Origin: Verrucomicrobiota bacterium
GTDB lineage: Bacteria > Verrucomicrobiota > Verrucomicrobiia > Limisphaerales > UBA1100
NCBI GenBank assembly: GCA_028872685.1
Contig: JAPKEI010000084.1
Coordinates: forward strand, 1-9,635
Length of the DNA stretch: 9,635 bases
Direction: 5' to 3'
The notes below the pieces were generated by a model. It worked only from the letters and a program-made list of their open reading frames with translations. It had not been told where the DNA came from and searched no databases. Every line of letters starts with the position of its first letter. Position 1 is the first letter of the stretch. A program made the translations under genes and the position numbers. Shown here piece by piece: positions 6,582 through 9,635 of the stretch.

Positions 6582-9500
6582 CTATTTGCCCATCAGAAAC
6601 GCAAACAAGTCTCGCACCTGCTGCGGCGTCAGTGCGTCGAGGATGCCCTCGGGCATGAGCGAGATGGGCATCGCCTGCAAATCTTTGATTTCGTTGCGGG
6701 GGAGGGTGATGGAATTTTGGGTGAGGTCTCGCAGCACGATGAACTTGGGCGCGCTTTGGGCGATGAATCCGGTGAGGCGCTGGTTGTCCTTAGTGACGAC
6801 ATTGAAGCCGGCGTATTCCTCGCGGATGCCCAGGCTGGGATCGACCACTGCGGGAATGAGAAAGCCGGGATTGTTCAGCTGATACGCATCGAGATTTGGG
6901 CCGATGTTGCCGCCCTGGCCGCGAAGGCGATGGCACGCGGCGCAGGCGATTGCGAAAACAAGTTTGCCCGCCTTTGCGTCGCCTTTATTCTCGGCTATCA
7001 ACGCCGCCACCGCGGTCATGCGTTGCTGCTTGGCTTCGGTGCTTTGGCGTAACTGGCCCCAGTGTTTCTGCACGAGCGCGTTGATGGTCTTTTGCTTGTG
7101 CCCTTGCATGGCCAACACCGTGGCGGGCCGTACGTCCTCGCGCTTGATTTTTCCCTCGTCGATGGCTTGGATGAATTCCAGCGACCAATTCGCGCGGCTG
7201 CTTAAAATAAGCTGCGCCGACTCACGCTCACGCTGCGGCATGCCCGCGTAGCGCGCGAGCAAAGCCATGCCCACCGAGTTGCTGTTGAAACGCTGAAGCG
7301 CCGTCATCAGCTCAATGCGGCGTTTACTATTTTTTTCGGCTTCGAATTGGCCGAGCAATAGTTTGAGTGCGTTAGCACTGCGGCGCTCGGAGAGTAGTTG
7401 GGTCAACGCGCGCCGATCGCTGGCAGAGGTCTTAGGGTGTTTCACCAGCGCGATGGCTTCATCCATGGCTTCGTGCAGGCCGAGCCGAGTAGCGAAGCTG
7501 ATGAGTTGTGGCGTGTGCGGGCGGGATTCCCATAGTTTGATAGTCTCGTTGAGCAGCGACTTGGGCGGGTTTTGCACGGCATTGCCACGGAGGCCTTCTT
7601 CCATTCCGGCGGCGAGTTGGTCACGGTCGGCATCAGTGGGGGCGAGGGCAAGCAGTTTGGCGGCGGTTTTCAGGTTGGCGGCGGTGCGTTCCGCGGTGAA
7701 TCGTTGGCCGAGGCGTTTCAAGATATGGCTCTGCATCATCGAGGTTTTCCAAATGGACTTATCGGCAAGCAGCTTGGCCACGGCGGGGCCGTCGCTAACG
7801 GCTTTGTTTTCGATGGCCCACCAGAGGAGCAGCGGGATGTGTTTGTCGTTCACGTCTTCGTCGCGGCGGATCAGCGCGGCGAGGATGGGAAAGCTGTCTT
7901 TGGCGGCCCAGCGCTTACAGGAGGCAGCAAGGCAGCTACGGACTTCAGCGTTGGTTTCGCTTTCTGCCAGCTTGATTAGCTTGGCACGGAGCGTGGGGGT
8001 CATGAGGTGGTCATCGCCGAGGAGGCGAATGGTCCAGTGCCGGATGAACGGGTGCGAGTGGGTGAGGGTATGTTCGGCGAGGCGAGGGTTGAATCCGCCG
8101 CAGTGGTTGATGGCCCAGAAACATTCGAGCGCAAATTGGCCGTCGCCTTTCATCATAAAACTGGTGAGGCGCGGCACGATGGATTTGTCCCGCCCGTCGG
8201 CGAGCAGGCGTTGGGCGGTTTGCCGGTGCCATTTGTTGGGGTGCTTGAGCACGTTGATAAGTTCGCCGCTAGAGAGCTTGCCGAGGTCGGTGGGTTTGCT
8301 GGGCTTGGCGCCCTTGGCGTGCATGCGATAGATACGGCCACTGTTTTTATGCCAGGTATCGCGCGGGTCGAGATGGCTCAGGCGGCTGTCGTACCAGTCG
8401 GCGAAATACACCGCGCCATCGGGGCCGGCTTTGGTGTCAACGATGCGGAACCATCGGTCGTCGGTGGTGACCATCGGCGGCGTGTCGACGGTTCGGAAGG
8501 TGGAGGTGTCCGTATAAATTTTACTCGCTTGCACGCGATTGACCAGCGCCATGCCGGCGATGATGTTCCCCTCATAATTGGGCAGAGCGCCACCTTCGTA
8601 AATGATAGTCGATTGCGCGAAGCGCGGCGTGTAACCCTCGTGCGCCATATGTTGATAAAACCCAAACGCATACGGATTGATCAACGGCCCGTGCTTGCCC
8701 CAGTTCTTGGTGAAACAACCGCCCTGCGGATAATGCACGCCACGCGTGTTGCCGTGGTTGGTGCCAGAGAAGGTGCGGCCGTTGCTGTCGAAATCGAGGC
8801 AATACGTATTGCCGCCGCCCTCGGCGAAGACCTCAAAGCGTTTGGTCGGTGGATGATAGCGCCAAATCGCTTGGCCGAGAAATTTGATGCCCTGAATCTC
8901 AGCTGTGCATGTGCTGCCGTGCGCGCCGTAAATCCAGCCGTCCGGTCCCCAGCGCAGGCTATTCGCGCCCGAGTGAGTGTCCTCCAATCCAAAGCCGGTG
9001 AGATGCACCGTGGGGTCGCCATCGGGAATATCATCACCATTCTTATCTGGATAAAAAAGCAAGTACGGCGGCATCAGCACCCATGCTCCACCACGACCGG
9101 TGATTACGCTGCGCGCCATGTTCAAGCCGTCGAGGAAAGTCTTGTGCTTGTCGAAAACGCCATCGCCGTTGGTGTCCTCGTGGATAGTAATCTTGTCCTT
9201 GCCGCGAAAATGGTTGGGCGGCGGCGGTGGCATCTTGTCGAACACCGCACGCAGGTATTTGTCGTACTCCAAAATCTTGATACCTGCTGGAAAGGGATAC
9301 TGCAAATACTGAGTCACCCACATTCGCCCGCGTTCATCAAAATACATATTGAGTGGCTGCGCTACTGCCGGCTCATGGGCAACCACCTGCATCGCCAGCC
9401 CCTCGGCCATCTTCAGCCTTTTGATGCCATCTTGAGGTGTGGATGGCTTGGATTCGTCTGACAATGCTCCACGCCCTTTGAAGTTCTCAACAAAGGGTTT

Positions 9501-9590
9501 GAGTGAATCCCCAAACTTATCCTTTGGTTTGTCTGCAGCTTCTAATGACAAGGCAAACGTGAGGAGGAAAATAGCAATCAACCGGTGCAT
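6582..9590 (-). CDS. PVC-type haem-binding CxxCH protein: N-terminal propeller, HEAT-like middle, C-terminal cytochrome c domain (1002 aa)
   Basis: Large exported protein of the Pirellula/Verrucomicrobium 'membrane-bound dehydrogenase' type, probably a periplasmic redox protein. The substrate is unknown. ATG 9588-9590 begins a signal peptide (residues 1-19, ending 'LEAA'). Residues about 55-425 form the sugar-dehydrogenase-like propeller: 'PLNMYFDERGRMWV', 'MPPPPPNHFRGKDKI', 'AVYFADWYDSR' and 'SGRIYR' are typical. Two acidic loops, D139-T-N-G-D-G-V-F-D147 and D182-K-N-G-D-D-I-P-D190, resemble calcium-binding EF-hand or dockerin loops. Residues about 440-860 are helical HEAT-like repeats. The C-terminal domain carries one haem c site, Cys883-A-A-Cys886-His887, then 'GGNIGPNLDAY', with Met979 in 'SLMPEG' as likely distal ligand. 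This is the family's usual haem domain, complete to the stop. Haem attachment implies export by Sec and a cytochrome c maturation system elsewhere. No Shine-Dalgarno precedes the start. dapL follows 28 bp downstream. Confidence 0.93.
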   Translation of the reverse strand: MHRLIAIFLLTFALSLEAADKPKDKFGDSLKPFVENFKGRGALSDESKPSTPQDGIKRLKMAEGLAMQVVAHEPAVAQPLNMYFDERGRMWVTQYLQYPFPAGIKILEYDKYLRAVFDKMPPPPPNHFRGKDKITIHEDTNGDGVFDKHKTFLDGLNMARSVITGRGGAWVLMPPYLLFYPDKNGDDIPDGDPTVHLTGFGLEDTHSGANSLRWGPDGWIYGAHGSTCTAEIQGIKFLGQAIWRYHPPTKRFEVFAEGGGNTYCLDFDSNGRTFSGTNHGNTRGVHYPQGGCFTKNWGKHGPLINPYAFGFYQHMAHEGYTPRFAQSTIIYEGGALPNYEGNIIAGMALVNRVQASKIYTDTSTFRTVDTPPMVTTDDRWFRIVDTKAGPDGAVYFADWYDSRLSHLDPRDTWHKNSGRIYRMHAKGAKPSKPTDLGKLSSGELINVLKHPNKWHRQTAQRLLADGRDKSIVPRLTSFMMKGDGQFALECFWAINHCGGFNPRLAEHTLTHSHPFIRHWTIRLLGDDHLMTPTLRAKLIKLAESETNAEVRSCLAASCKRWAAKDSFPILAALIRRDEDVNDKHIPLLLWWAIENKAVSDGPAVAKLLADKSIWKTSMMQSHILKRLGQRFTAERTAANLKTAAKLLALAPTDADRDQLAAGMEEGLRGNAVQNPPKSLLNETIKLWESRPHTPQLISFATRLGLHEAMDEAIALVKHPKTSASDRRALTQLLSERRSANALKLLLGQFEAEKNSKRRIELMTALQRFNSNSVGMALLARYAGMPQRERESAQLILSSRANWSLEFIQAIDEGKIKREDVRPATVLAMQGHKQKTINALVQKHWGQLRQSTEAKQQRMTAVAALIAENKGDAKAGKLVFAIACAACHRLRGQGGNIGPNLDAYQLNNPGFLIPAVVDPSLGIREEYAGFNVVTKDNQRLTGFIAQSAPKFIVLRDLTQNSITLPRNEIKDLQAMPISLMPEGILDALTPQQVRDLFAFLMGK

Positions 9591-9596
9591 TCGATG

Positions 9597-9624
9597 ATTG
9601 TGACGTACCCCCGTCGCGCGTCAA
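9597..9624 (-). promoter_or_regulatory. candidate sigma70-type promoter for the haem protein gene
   Basis: Read on the minus strand, TTGACG (9624-9619) and CACAAT (9602-9597) are separated by 16 bp, a reasonable -35/-10 pair. The -10 box ends only 6 bp before ATG 9590, so transcription would start at or very near the A of the start codon and the mRNA would be leaderless or nearly so. That agrees with the lack of a Shine-Dalgarno. The -10 matches the consensus only moderately, and the window ends 11 bp beyond the -35 box, so another promoter further upstream cannot be excluded. Confidence 0.35.
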
Positions 9625-9635
9625 AGAAATAACCC

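Noticed and set aside
8007..9461. 484-codon open frame on the + strand opposite the haem protein gene (also a 338-codon one at 7315-8331)
   Set aside because: These are antisense shadows of a GC-rich gene. The translations show no recognisable domain, signal or repeat, whereas the minus-strand frame matches a known multidomain family along its whole length.
1..9635. CRISPR array, tRNA/rRNA, insertion sequence, toxin–antitoxin or defence island
   Set aside because: No regularly spaced repeats, clover-leaf or rRNA sequence, transposase, terminal inverted repeats or small paired genes were seen. The window is almost fully occupied by ordinary metabolic and exported-protein genes.

Overview
The window is a stretch of chromosome from a bacterium of the Planctomycetota–Verrucomicrobiota–Chlamydiota (PVC) group, most probably a free-living verrucomicrobium. 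Three things point there. First, the 1002-residue protein at the right joins a Pirellula/Verrucomicrobium-type N-terminal propeller to a C-terminal CxxCH haem domain, an architecture that is a hallmark of this group. Second, exported PQQ-like propeller proteins with the N-terminal 'WNQWRGPNRNG' signature occur alongside an acetyl-xylan-esterase-like hydrolase. Third, lysine synthesis uses LL-diaminopimelate aminotransferase (DapL), the route known from Verrucomicrobium and chlamydiae. Shine-Dalgarno sequences are weak or absent before every start, and this limits how firmly starts can be assigned.

Layout, left to right. 1-246 (+) is the C-terminal end of a PQQ-like beta-propeller protein. 300-2198 (+) is an exported two-domain alpha/beta hydrolase, 53 bp downstream and on the same strand, so probably co-transcribed. 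2181-3647 (-) is a GntP-family permease whose stop end overlaps that of the hydrolase by 18 bp. 3648-3736 is an 89-bp divergent intergenic region holding a perfect 7-bp inverted repeat. 3737-5299 (+) is a complete exported PQQ-like propeller protein with a helical insertion of about 130 residues. It converges, with only 15 bp between, on dapL at 5315-6553 (-). 6582-9590 (-) is the haem-binding PVC protein, 28 bp upstream of dapL. The last 45 bp hold its probable promoter. There is no gene-free stretch longer than about 90 bp, and I see no tRNA, rRNA, CRISPR array, insertion sequence or phage gene.

How the genes fit together. The exported hydrolase, the GntP-type sugar-acid permease, the propeller proteins and the large secreted haem protein fit a lifestyle of breaking down polysaccharides or sugar acids in or outside the periplasm and importing the products. 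This is inference from family and neighbourhood only, and no shared operon links all of them because strands alternate. DapL is a housekeeping enzyme of lysine and peptidoglycan synthesis and appears to be a positional neighbour only. I do not see a convincing undescribed multi-gene system. The most notable points are architectural: a degenerate second domain in the hydrolase, the helical insertion in the propeller protein, an extended loop in the permease, and calcium-loop-like motifs in the haem protein.
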